Shown here: piece after piece, positions 1-5,261 of the stretch | Numbering within the stretch: the stretch's first letter is position 1 | Layout: each line of letters opens with the position of its first letter | Assembly: GCA_021199825.1 (NCBI GenBank) | Contig: JAJQHI010000114.1 | Coordinates: 1 to 5,261, forward strand | Direction of reading: 5' to 3' | Origin: Bacillota bacterium | Lineage (GTDB): Bacteria; Bacillota; Clostridia; Oscillospirales; CAG-272 | DNA length: 5,261 nucleotides | The notes under the pieces: generated by a model | Seen by the model: only the letters and a program-made list of their open reading frames with translations | Database searches by the model: none | What the model was told of the DNA's origin: nothing | Program-made: the position numbers and the translations under genes

Positions 1-219
1 CCGCAATCATGGCAAGCTCACGGGCGGTTGTGTAATGCTCCTCATCGTCAAGCCCGTGCGGATTTGTAAAATGAGTGTTCACGCAGCAGAGCTTTTCCGC
101 CATTTCGTTCATGAGAGAAGCGAACGCTTCAATCGAGCCTGCTGTATAAATCGCCAGCGCTGCCGCCGCGTCATTTGCGCTTTGAAGCAGCAGCCCATAG
201 AGCAGCTCGCGCACTGTAA
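1..219 (-). pseudogene. dacB: dacB continuation in the shifted frame (runs off window edge)
   Basis: On the minus strand, the frame with codons at 217-215, 214-212 and so on is open to the window edge and reads TVRELLYGLLLQSANDAAAA followed by a normal S11 peptidase sequence, including NTHFTNPHGLDD. It contains the second active-site motif SAN (codons 181-173). The third motif, KTG, would lie beyond the window. It has no start codon or SD of its own at the right place, so it is the interrupted rest of the gene at 537 rather than a separate one. Sequence quality in this frame looks fully conserved, with no stops, which suggests that the lesion is very recent or is a sequencing or assembly error. 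Confidence 0.8.
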
Positions 220-537
220 GATCTCGCCCGTTTTTAAATAAAGCGATGAGCCCTCAATTCCGACAGCCTCGTCGGGAACTGATACGACCTCATCAAGACC
301 GCACGTCTCAATTACGACCAAAGCCGTCATTATCTTTGTCGTGCTTGCCATAGGAAGCCTCTCGTCTGCGTTTAATTCGTATATAACATCGCCCGATGAG
401 CTCTCAATCAATATAGCCGCCTCGGCGGATGTTGAAAGGGAAACTGGAACAGAGTTATTTGCACGTATATGGAATGAGCGCGAGAATATCACAAAAGCCG
501 CCGCGAGGGCAGAGAATAGCCTGCTGTATTTTGACAT
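109..537 (-). CDS. dacB: D-alanyl-D-alanine carboxypeptidase (DacB-like, peptidase S11), frameshifted N-terminal part
   Basis: Low-molecular-weight penicillin-binding protein that trims the terminal D-Ala of peptidoglycan stem peptides outside the membrane. The 142-codon frame starts at ATG 537 with GGAG 6 bases upstream. Residues 7-18 are hydrophobic and look like a signal peptide core. The catalytic SxxK is STTK at 65-68 in LPMASTTKIMTALVVIE, with Ser65 the expected nucleophile. EGSSLYLKTGEIL (95-107) follows the family. From residue 108 the sequence turns into unrelated, Cys/Arg/Gln-rich residues and stops at 109. The expected continuation (TVRELLYGLLLQSAND) is present one frame over from base 217, so one base is missing near 217-219. 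This is either a real inactivating frameshift or a sequence error. The sporulation neighbourhood favours DacB (spore cortex) over a vegetative paralogue, but DacF is also possible; the family call itself is firm. Confidence 0.85.
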   Translation of the reverse strand: MSKYSRLFSALAAAFVIFSRSFHIRANNSVPVSLSTSAEAAILIESSSGDVIYELNADERLPMASTTKIMTALVVIETCGLDEVVSVPDEAVGIEGSSLYLKTGEILQCASCSMGCCFKAQMTRRQRWRFIQQARLKRSLLS

Positions 538-543
538 AACAAA

Positions 544-547
544 CTCC
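544..547 (-). promoter_or_regulatory. Ribosome binding site of dacB, touching a hairpin
   Basis: GGAG lies 6 bases before the ATG at 537. Its first G is the last paired base of the 547-578 hairpin, so folding could affect ribosome access. Confidence 0.6.
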
Positions 548-578
548 GGGAAAATAAAACTTCAAGCTTATTTTCCCG
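547..578 (-). repeat. Perfect 11-bp inverted repeat (hairpin) before dacB
   Basis: The arms CGGGAAAATAA (547-557) and TTATTTTCCCG (568-578) are exact reverse complements with a 10-base loop. In the minus-strand transcript the hairpin forms in the gap between ytfJ and dacB, and its 3' arm ends on the first G of the dacB GGAG. No U-run follows on either side, so a simple Rho-independent terminator is unlikely. Control of translation, mRNA processing or transcript stability are possible roles (inference). Confidence 0.6.
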
Positions 579-614
579 CGTTATACGTCAAAAATTCAAG
601 GTAAAATTATTCGT

Positions 615-1106
615 CTATTCGTCCGCTTTAACTGCCTCGTCGGATTCGGCGGAGTCGTTTTCCTCAGTGTTCTCCTCGTCCGCTGTGTCTTTCTCTTCGT
701 TTTCCTCTTCATCCTTCTTCTTTTTCGGGAAGAGTGATTTGATTTTGTCAATCAGAGCGGGTGCGCCGTCGAATATTGTTGAAATATCGGATTTCGGTGC
801 GGTAATAGGCAAAAGCTCCACGCCGCCGTCAGCGGAAATGACGAGGAATGCCACAGGCTCAACGGAAAGACCGCTTCCGCCGCCTCCACCGAAATTATTG
901 CCCGTTTTGTCTGCCTTTGCGGCATTCTTTCCGAGATAATCAAAACCGCCGGAAGCAAAACCTACGGAGACCTTTGACACTGGGAGTATCGTCACACCTG
1001 CGGGGGATGTGATTGGGTCACCGATTATAGTGTTTGCGTCGACTACTGTGCGTATATTTTCAAGGGATGTCTTGATAATATCGCTGATTTTGTTGTTTTC
1101 GCTCAT
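615..1106 (-). CDS. ytfJ: GerW family sporulation protein YtfJ
   Basis: Member of the YtfJ/GerW family, found in endospore formers; in Bacillus subtilis it is a spore protein linked to germination, and its biochemical activity is not known. The protein has 163 residues. The conserved core covers about 1-125: an N-terminal helix (ISDIIKTSLENIRTVVDANT), GDPI with the following SPAGVTILPVSKVSVGFASGG (split here at residue 34), and the glycine-rich signature NFGGGGGSGLSVEPVAFLVI (71-90). No signal peptide or membrane segment is seen. After residue 125 it carries a basic patch KKKK (128-131) and then a tail of about 32 residues made almost entirely of Asp, Glu, Ser, Thr, Asn and Ala (132-163). The tail makes this copy somewhat longer than usual for the family. 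The gene lies 30 bases after the DUF2953 gene and 77 bases before dacB, fitting a sporulation-related end of the cluster. Confidence 0.94.
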   Translation of the reverse strand: MSENNKISDIIKTSLENIRTVVDANTIIGDPITSPAGVTILPVSKVSVGFASGGFDYLGKNAAKADKTGNNFGGGGGSGLSVEPVAFLVISADGGVELLPITAPKSDISTIFDGAPALIDKIKSLFPKKKKDEEENEEKDTADEENTEENDSAESDEAVKADE

Positions 1107-1115
1107 AGAAATATA

Positions 1116-1120
1116 CCTCC
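1116..1120 (-). promoter_or_regulatory. Ribosome binding site of ytfJ
   Basis: GGAGG lies 9 bases before the ATG at 1106, within the 30-base gap after the DUF2953 gene. This is a consensus SD and fixes the start. Confidence 0.7.
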
Positions 1121-1136
1121 GATGTGATATTTATCC

Positions 1137-1847
1137 TTAATCATCCTCACCCTTGATGAGTCTGATGACAGAACGTATTAAAAGTGACAGCCCCAAATGA
1201 AGCACCGATGCGGGGCGAATCGAAAGTGTCATCTTGATGTCGGCGTTAATTTTCCCCGAAAGAAAATCGGGCTCTATGACGTAATTTTCGTGCTTTGGTC
1301 TGTGTGTGTCTATTGGGGAGCGTTCAAGAAGCGTGACAAGTGCGCCCACAGCCTGTACGACGGCACCGTATGTCACGGCAGCTGACGCCGCGTCTTTCCC
1401 ACCGACGTAGAGCCTGAAGCATGATATGTCAAGCCTCAGCTTTGAAGGGAAGCGCTTTATAATGTCGGCTATAATGTCCGAAATCCTCGTGATAATCGAA
1501 AGAATGCTGCTGCTCTCCTCCTCTTTTTCTTCAGCCCCTCCCTGAGTCTTTTTGCTCTCCTTTTTGGGAGATTTGGACGTGTCGGATTTCTTTTTCTTCT
1601 TCTTTTTTTGCTCATCAGCCCTGCTGCCCTTCTTTTTTGAAGGATGAGTCTTTTTGTATGAAAAATCGGACAGCTTCGGCGGCTTTGTCTTTTTGGGAAG
1701 CAGCCGCAGCTTTAAAAATAAATATAATAAGGAAAGTCTTATCGCGTTGGTTGAGGCGGTGTTATATGACACACATATATGAACGCGGCAAAAAAGCAGC
1801 ACAAAAATGATGAGCGCTATACCGAGTATTATAAATAATGCCGTCAC
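1137..1847 (-). CDS. DUF2953 family membrane protein with lysine-rich linker
   Basis: Protein of unknown function, 236 residues, starting at GTG 1847. A single N-terminal hydrophobic segment (about 3-20) should anchor it in the membrane. A second apolar stretch follows at about 37-50. Residues 51-110 form a low-complexity, highly charged linker dominated by lysine, including seven consecutive lysines at 81-87, and ending in a glutamate-rich patch (106-111). The C-terminal part (about 115-236) looks like the DUF2953 core: an amphipathic helix, then RLDISCFRLYVGGKDAASAA around 138-157, AVTYGAVVQAVGAL (157-170), EPDF (192-195) and a final helix. DUF2953 genes are typically found between scpB and ytfJ in sporulating Clostridia, as here, which suggests a role connected with sporulation or the cell envelope, but this is inference. 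The family call rests on context plus the C-terminal pattern. The run of A-rich lysine codons is a plausible slippage or sequencing-error site, but the frame is intact. Confidence 0.8.
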   Translation of the reverse strand: MTALFIILGIALIIFVLLFCRVHICVSYNTASTNAIRLSLLYLFLKLRLLPKKTKPPKLSDFSYKKTHPSKKKGSRADEQKKKKKKKSDTSKSPKKESKKTQGGAEEKEEESSSILSIITRISDIIADIIKRFPSKLRLDISCFRLYVGGKDAASAAVTYGAVVQAVGALVTLLERSPIDTHRPKHENYVIEPDFLSGKINADIKMTLSIRPASVLHLGLSLLIRSVIRLIKGEDD

Positions 1848-1854
1848 GCCGCCG

Positions 1855-1860
1855 CCTCCC
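1855..1860 (-). promoter_or_regulatory. Ribosome binding site of the DUF2953 gene
   Basis: A strong GGGAGG lies 7 bases before the GTG at 1847, in the 19-base gap after scpB. It supports GTG as the start codon; the first in-frame ATG is far downstream and would lose the membrane segment. Confidence 0.7.
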
Positions 1861-1866
1861 TAAAAA

Positions 1867-2457
1867 TCAAATAAGCTCCTCTACCGTAACCGCTTCGGTA
1901 TCGGCTTCGTCTTTATTTTCCGCCACCTTTGGCAAATCATCTATTGATGACAGTCCGAACACTCTCAAAAAATTCTCCGTTGTACTGTAAAGAATCGGGC
2001 GACCGGGGACATCAAGACGTCCCGTTTTTGCGATAAGCTCCTTCTCGCAAAGAGAAGAGACTGCGTACCCCGAATCAACTCCGCGCACCGTGTCAATATA
2101 TGCGCGTGTGCATGGCTGATTGTACGCTATTACCGCCAGAACCTCCATTGATGAGGCGGAGAGATTGCCGCCCCTTGTAATGCCGAGCGCCTCCCTTATA
2201 ATCGGTGCGTATTCTTCCTTTGTGCAAAGCTGACATGAGTCGTCAAACATAAGCATCATAATCCCGCGGGGGGAGTCGTCCGCATTGTATTCACTCATCA
2301 TTTCCGATACAATTCGCTTTACCTCGTATTCGGGGATGCCTATTGCTCTTGAAAGCCTTTCATATGTTATAGGATGACCTGCCGCGAAAAGCACCGCCTC
2401 GATGGCGGACGCGGCGTTTATAGGTGACTTTTCACTTTGTGTATTGTTTTCATCCAT
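1867..2457 (-). CDS. scpB: Segregation and condensation protein B (ScpB)
   Basis: ScpB is the dimeric winged-helix partner of ScpA in the SMC condensin complex. The protein has 196 residues from the ATG at 2457. The first winged helix spans about 15-90 (SAIEAVLFAAGHPIT at the start), and the second about 99-170 with the family motifs VLAVIAYNQP (106-115), RGVDS (125-129), GRLDVPGRP (146-154) and FGLSSIDDLP (167-176). A short acidic tail follows. The start is uncertain: the ATG at 2457 overlaps the scpA stop by 8 bases and has GAGG only 3 bases upstream, while an in-frame GTG at 2466 has AAGGA at a better 8-base distance and a GTG at 2472 is also open. I prefer the ATG because it gives the usual short N-terminus and a classic coupled overlap. 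Function is not in doubt. Confidence 0.95.
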   Translation of the reverse strand: MDENNTQSEKSPINAASAIEAVLFAAGHPITYERLSRAIGIPEYEVKRIVSEMMSEYNADDSPRGIMMLMFDDSCQLCTKEEYAPIIREALGITRGGNLSASSMEVLAVIAYNQPCTRAYIDTVRGVDSGYAVSSLCEKELIAKTGRLDVPGRPILYSTTENFLRVFGLSSIDDLPKVAENKDEADTEAVTVEELI

Positions 2458-3217
2458 TGTCCTCACCGTCACTTTCCTTTTCGTCAGACAGCGAAAGCTT
2501 CAGCTCCTCTGTTCGAATTACGCCCTCATCCGAATATGAGCTTCCGTCCTCTTCAATAATAATCTCCTGACCGCGCAAAAGCTCAAGTATCGCCAAAAAC
2601 ACAGCAATCATATCTGACCTGTCCCCCTCGCGCTCCAAAAGATACTCCGCCGAAACTGTCCCGTTTTCCTTTAGATACGAGACGATTTCCGCCGCCTTTT
2701 CCTCAGCCGATGCCGAATGCTTCTTTATCAGCGGCGTGAAGCGCGAAACCGATTCCTTTTCTTCATGTTCAAGCGTGAGAAGCCTTGTGAGAGCCGATGC
2801 CAAACGCTGCGGGTCCTGATCCTTAAGCGTCCTGTCAGGCGCGATTTCGTCAGTATCCTTAATCATGCGCCCGCTGTGCTCCGAATACATAACAGATAAA
2901 TATTCGGACGCCTCCTTCGCCTTCGCGTATTCATAAACCGCCGCCGCAAGCTCCGCTCTTGGATCATCCTCTCCCTCGGCTTCGGGCTTCGGAAGCAGCA
3001 TGCGGCTCTTTATGAGCATGAGTCTGCTTGCCATAACGAGAAAATCTGAGGATATGTCAGGATCGAAAAACTGAGCCTCGTTGATATAGTCCATGTACTG
3101 TGTGCATATTTCCGAAATTGGAATATCGAAAATATCAAACTTGTTTTTTTGTATGAGGGAAAGCAAAAGGTCGAGAGGTCCTTCAAAGCTTGAAATCCTG
3201 TACGTTATATCCTGCAT
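2450..3217 (-). CDS. scpA: Segregation and condensation protein A (ScpA, kleisin)
   Basis: ScpA is the kleisin subunit of the SMC-ScpAB condensin, bridging the two Smc heads and helping to compact and separate the origins of newly replicated chromosomes. From the ATG at 3217 the protein has 255 residues, the usual size. The N-terminal domain carries the hallmark FEGPLDLLL (11-19) and RLMLIKSRMLLP (65-76), which in known structures forms the helices that bind the Smc neck. A charged, variable middle (about 77-168) includes the stretch known to bind the ScpB dimer. A C-terminal winged helix (about 170-223, AVFLAILELLRGQEI) would contact the Smc cap. The last 30 residues are an acidic extension. 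The stop TGA lies within the beginning of scpB, so the two genes are coupled. An alternative start at 3256 is unlikely. Confidence 0.96.
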   Translation of the reverse strand: MQDITYRISSFEGPLDLLLSLIQKNKFDIFDIPISEICTQYMDYINEAQFFDPDISSDFLVMASRLMLIKSRMLLPKPEAEGEDDPRAELAAAVYEYAKAKEASEYLSVMYSEHSGRMIKDTDEIAPDRTLKDQDPQRLASALTRLLTLEHEEKESVSRFTPLIKKHSASAEEKAAEIVSYLKENGTVSAEYLLEREGDRSDMIAVFLAILELLRGQEIIIEEDGSSYSDEGVIRTEELKLSLSDEKESDGEDNG

Positions 3218-3220
3218 AGT

Positions 3221-3229
3221 CCCACCTTT
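3221..3229 (-). promoter_or_regulatory. Ribosome binding site deciding the scpA start
   Basis: The minus strand reads AAAGGTGGG here, with AAAGG 7 bases before the ATG at 3217. This supports the start at 3217 over the in-frame upstream ATG at 3256, which would add 13 residues lying inside the preceding gene and absent from typical ScpA proteins. Confidence 0.7.
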
Positions 3230-3920
3230 AAATAAAAATCCTGACAATAAAATCAACCCCTGAGATCATAGCGTTTGCGATGTACGAAACCGCGGTGCTG
3301 ATGAAACCGGTAAACGCACCGAGCCAAATGAGAAGGAACAGCACACCCGTTATCTGACGCTCGTATCTGTAAGCGTAATATGACGCCTTCTCAGGCAAAA
3401 CCGCCAGCAGAATCTTTGAGCCGTCAAGCGGCGGTATCGGAATCATGTTGAATACCGCAAGGCTTATGTTGAGTGTGATGAAGACCTCAAAGAGCATCAT
3501 CAATACGTAAAACGAATAGTACGCAAATTCAGAGGCAAACATTATGACACCGATATAATAGAGCCGATATAAAAGCACATAGACGAGGACGGCTACGGCG
3601 CTCATCAAAAGGTTTGAAAGCGGACCCGCAACGGCTGTAATCGCCATGCCGGCGCGCTTGTTTTTAATTTTATTGAATCTCGACGGATTGATGGGTACGG
3701 GCTTCGCGAATCCAAACCCTAAAATCACCATGAAAAGACACCCTATGGGGGAAAGATGCCGCAGGGGATTGAGCGAAAGCCTGCCTGAATCGCGGGCGGT
3801 TGAATCGCCGAGCATAAGCGCCGCGTACCCATGACAAACCTCGTGAACCGTAAGCGCAATCAGCACACACGGAATCCTCAGAATGTACGGCAGATAGTTA
3901 TTTATAAATTCCTCTGACAT
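3228..3920 (-). CDS. Site-2 protease family (peptidase M50) membrane zinc metalloprotease
   Basis: Polytopic membrane protein of 230 residues with hydrophobic segments at about 11-35, 57-72, 92-118, 122-148, 145-160 and 190-212. The zinc protease signature HExxH is HEVCH at 26-30 in the first segment, giving His26 and His30 as zinc ligands and Glu27 as the catalytic base. The third-ligand motif is NMIPIPPLDG at 158-167, with Asp166. AGPLSNLL (98-105) is the conserved middle motif. This is the short, PDZ-less form common in Firmicutes, close to YwhC-like proteins rather than RseP or SpoIVFB; its substrate is unknown. The ATG at 3920 follows the engB stop with no gap, and I see no good SD before it, so translation probably depends on ribosomes finishing engB. 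Its stop codon sits in the SD region of scpA. A member of this family commonly precedes scpA in Clostridia. Family assignment is strong; biological role is open. Confidence 0.93.
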   Translation of the reverse strand: MSEEFINNYLPYILRIPCVLIALTVHEVCHGYAALMLGDSTARDSGRLSLNPLRHLSPIGCLFMVILGFGFAKPVPINPSRFNKIKNKRAGMAITAVAGPLSNLLMSAVAVLVYVLLYRLYYIGVIMFASEFAYYSFYVLMMLFEVFITLNISLAVFNMIPIPPLDGSKILLAVLPEKASYYAYRYERQITGVLFLLIWLGAFTGFISTAVSYIANAMISGVDFIVRIFI

Positions 3921-4523
3921 TTACTTGATACCGAGCGTTTCGTTTATTACGGACCAAAGCTCACCGCGTCCCGCGCCCGTGAGAGACGAAAACTGAATTA
4001 TGGGTGTGCCGGGTGCGATTGACGGGTGAGTAGCAAGAGCGTCTGACATAGCAAGAAGCTCAGACTTTTTGCATTTATCGCATTTTGTCATTGCCACGAC
4101 GTACGGAATGCCGTATTCCGCAAGCCACCCGAACATCATAAGGTCGTCTGATGTCGGCGGAATGCGCGAGTCAACAAGCTGAACCACCAGCTTTATGAGA
4201 TCGGAGCTTTTCTCGTTCATGAGATAGCTCTCGACAAGAGACGACCACCTGTCGCGGTCAGCGCGGTTCCTTGCCGCGAACCCGTAGCCGGGCAGGTCAA
4301 CGAGCATCATTTTTCCGTCAATCTCGTAGTAGTTGACGGTTATCGTCTTTCCGGGCGTGGAGCTCACACGCGCTAAAGACTTTCTTCCGAGAAGAGTGTT
4401 TATGAGTGAGCTTTTTCCGACATTTGAGCGACCGGAAAGGGCAACCTGCGGAATTGGAGTTCGCAGGAACTGATCAGGTCTGCCGGCACTCATCCTCAGC
4501 GCTGCATTGTTCGTGTTGAGCAT
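3921..4523 (-). CDS. ysxC: Ribosome biogenesis GTPase YsxC/YihA (EngB)
   Basis: TRAFAC-class GTPase of the EngB family, known to be needed for late assembly of the 50S ribosomal subunit in the cytoplasm. The 200-residue protein has the normal family length. All G motifs are visible: G1 GRSNVGKS (31-38), the switch I region SSTPGKT (54-60), G3 DLPGYG (76-81), G4 TKCD (146-149) and G5 SSL (179-181). The start at 4523 is chosen because it has GGAG 7 bases upstream and places G1 at residue 31, as in other EngB proteins; a start at the ATG 4493 would remove the first ten residues. The gene overlaps the end of lon by 28 bases and its TAA stop directly touches the ATG of the next gene, so it is probably co-transcribed and translationally coupled on both sides. 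A CxxC pair (C148, C151) falls within and just after G4; I draw no function from it. Confidence 0.97.
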   Translation of the reverse strand: MLNTNNAALRMSAGRPDQFLRTPIPQVALSGRSNVGKSSLINTLLGRKSLARVSSTPGKTITVNYYEIDGKMMLVDLPGYGFAARNRADRDRWSSLVESYLMNEKSSDLIKLVVQLVDSRIPPTSDDLMMFGWLAEYGIPYVVAMTKCDKCKKSELLAMSDALATHPSIAPGTPIIQFSSLTGAGRGELWSVINETLGIK

Positions 4524-5261
4524 GAAGTATCTCCATATACAGGCGGCAGAAGCACTTCGGAAAGCGCCTCCGACGCGTTTGAAATCATAATAAAATCGAC
4601 GTTCTTCCTCACGGTAGGATCAACCTCCTCAAGGTCAGCCTCGTTGTCGCGCGGAATTAAAATTCTCTTGACTCCCGCTGCGTACGCGGCGGCGGTCTTT
4701 TCGCGAAGCCCGCCTATCGGCAGCACACGCCCCGACAGCGTAAGCTCTCCCGTCATCGCGGTATCGCGGCGCGCCGGGCGGCTTGAAAGCGCGCTTGTCA
4801 TAGCAGAAAGCATTGTAACGCCCGCTGACGGGCCGTCCTTCGGAACGGCACCCTCAGGCACATGAATGTGAATATCCTTGTTTTTATAAAATTCACGGTC
4901 AACGGAAAGCTCGTCCGCGTGTGCGCGGATGTAGCTCACGCCAAGCTCCGCCGACTCCTTCATAACATCGCCAAGCGACCCCGTAAGCTCAAGCTTGCCT
5001 GAGCCCTCCATGACCAAAACCTCAATTTTCAAGAGGTCGCCTCCCACGGACGTGTAAGCCATTCCGTTGACGACACCCACCTCATCGGAGTCCGAAATAT
5101 GTTCCGGAATTAGCTTTCTAGGCCCGAGATAACCCTTTATGTCGTCAGCGCCGACGCTTATTGATTTGACGCCCTCAGAAACAGACTTTTTCGCGATTTT
5201 GCGGCAAAGAGCCGCAATGCTCCGCTCCAGCTCGCGGACACCCGCCTCCGCCGTGTAGTAA
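4496..5261 (-). CDS. lon: ATP-dependent protease Lon (LonA type), C-terminal part; 5' end outside window
   Basis: Lon is a cytosolic hexameric AAA+ serine protease that unfolds and degrades misfolded and regulatory proteins. The open frame runs unbroken from the window edge (first whole codon at 5260) to a stop at 4498-4496, giving 254 residues, about a third of a typical Lon of roughly 780-800. Residues 1-25 (start YYTAEAGVRELERSI) match the end of the AAA+ lid with its conserved arginine region. The rest is the S16 protease domain. The motif KDGPSAG (residues 141-147) holds the catalytic Ser145, and GLREK holds the catalytic Lys188. Their spacing of 43 residues equals that of E. coli Lon (S679/K722, known from the family). 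The GTG at 5080 is internal and is not the start. The last codons overlap the start of engB by 28 bases. The tail after residue 240 is variable, as expected for the family. The lon-engB order is also known from Bacillus. Identification is very secure; only the N-terminal and most of the ATPase domain are unseen. Confidence 0.97.
   Translation of the reverse strand, partial: YYTAEAGVRELERSIAALCRKIAKKSVSEGVKSISVGADDIKGYLGPRKLIPEHISDSDEVGVVNGMAYTSVGGDLLKIEVLVMEGSGKLELTGSLGDVMKESAELGVSYIRAHADELSVDREFYKNKDIHIHVPEGAVPKDGPSAGVTMLSAMTSALSSRPARRDTAMTGELTLSGRVLPIGGLREKTAAAYAAGVKRILIPRDNEADLEEVDPTVRKNVDFIMISNASEALSEVLLPPVYGDTSCSTRTMQR
4531..4534 (-). promoter_or_regulatory. Ribosome binding site of engB, inside lon
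   Basis: GGAG on the minus strand lies 7 bases before the ATG at 4523. It supports the longer engB start, inside the 3' end of lon, over the in-frame ATG at 4493, which has no comparable SD. Confidence 0.7.

Noticed and set aside
547..578. Reading the hairpin as a Rho-independent terminator
   Set aside because: Neither side of the stem has a run of U in the transcript; the stem is AT-rich in its upper part and is followed at once by the dacB SD.
341..604. Plus-strand open frame of 87 codons opposite dacB
   Set aside because: It lies antisense to the signal-peptide and SxxK region of dacB and crosses the hairpin; there is no SD or recognisable domain.
538..614. A promoter for dacB in the ytfJ-dacB gap
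   Set aside because: TTGAAT and TTGACG occur on the minus strand, but no -10-like hexamer lies at a proper distance, and no clear sporulation sigma-factor pattern is seen.
667..939. Plus-strand open frame of 90 codons opposite ytfJ
   Set aside because: It is the antisense of the conserved ytfJ coding sequence; its Ser/Phe runs are the complement of the Glu/Lys codons and it has no family likeness.
1585..1612. A-rich run (lysine codons) in the DUF2953 gene as a possible second frameshift
   Set aside because: The frame stays open and the sequence on both sides, including the membrane segment and the DUF2953 core, is in the same frame.
3218..3256. Upstream ATG at 3256 as the scpA start
   Set aside because: It would add residues that overlap the end of the M50 gene, while the ATG at 3217 has a good SD and gives the standard ScpA N-terminus.
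4644..4865. Plus-strand open frame opposite lon
   Set aside because: It mirrors the conserved Lon protease domain including the catalytic Ser and Lys codons; coding evidence is entirely on the minus strand.

Overview
The window is one continuous block of eight genes, all on the minus strand and so read from high to low coordinates. Genes overlap by up to 28 bases, abut, or are separated by 10 to 77 bases, and nearly all have a recognisable Shine-Dalgarno sequence. There are no RNA genes, mobile elements, CRISPR arrays or long gene-free stretches; the longest gap is 77 bases (538-614). The gene set points to a Firmicutes chromosome, most likely an endospore-forming Clostridia lineage: ScpA/ScpB, a DUF2953 protein, a YtfJ/GerW-type sporulation protein and a D-Ala-D-Ala carboxypeptidase in this order. 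Base composition looks roughly balanced by eye, so this is not a very AT-rich Clostridium. The species cannot be named from the sequence.

In transcription order: (1) the C-terminal third of the ATP-dependent protease Lon (5261-4496, upstream part outside the window); (2) the ribosome-assembly GTPase YsxC/EngB (4523-3921), whose start and SD lie inside the end of lon; (3) an M50-family (site-2 protease-like) membrane metalloprotease (3920-3228), whose ATG directly follows the engB stop; (4) scpA (3217-2450) and (5) scpB (2457-1867), the kleisin and winged-helix partner of the SMC condensin, which overlap by 8 bases; (6) a DUF2953 membrane protein with a very lysine-rich linker (1847-1137); (7) ytfJ/gerW (1106-615), which carries an unusually acidic tail; (8) a dacB-like D-alanyl-D-alanine carboxypeptidase (from 537 past the window edge), whose reading frame is broken by a one-base deficit near 217-219.

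The genes combine housekeeping functions (proteolysis, ribosome assembly, chromosome segregation) with sporulation and cell-wall functions. The compact spacing suggests a shared transcript or a few overlapping ones. The 77-base gap before dacB contains a perfect 11-bp inverted repeat that touches the dacB SD, and is the only clear non-coding structure.

I found no new defence, mobile or biosynthetic system. The observations most worth checking are the dacB frameshift, the hairpin at the dacB ribosome binding site, and the paired polylysine and acidic segments encoded by two neighbouring genes.
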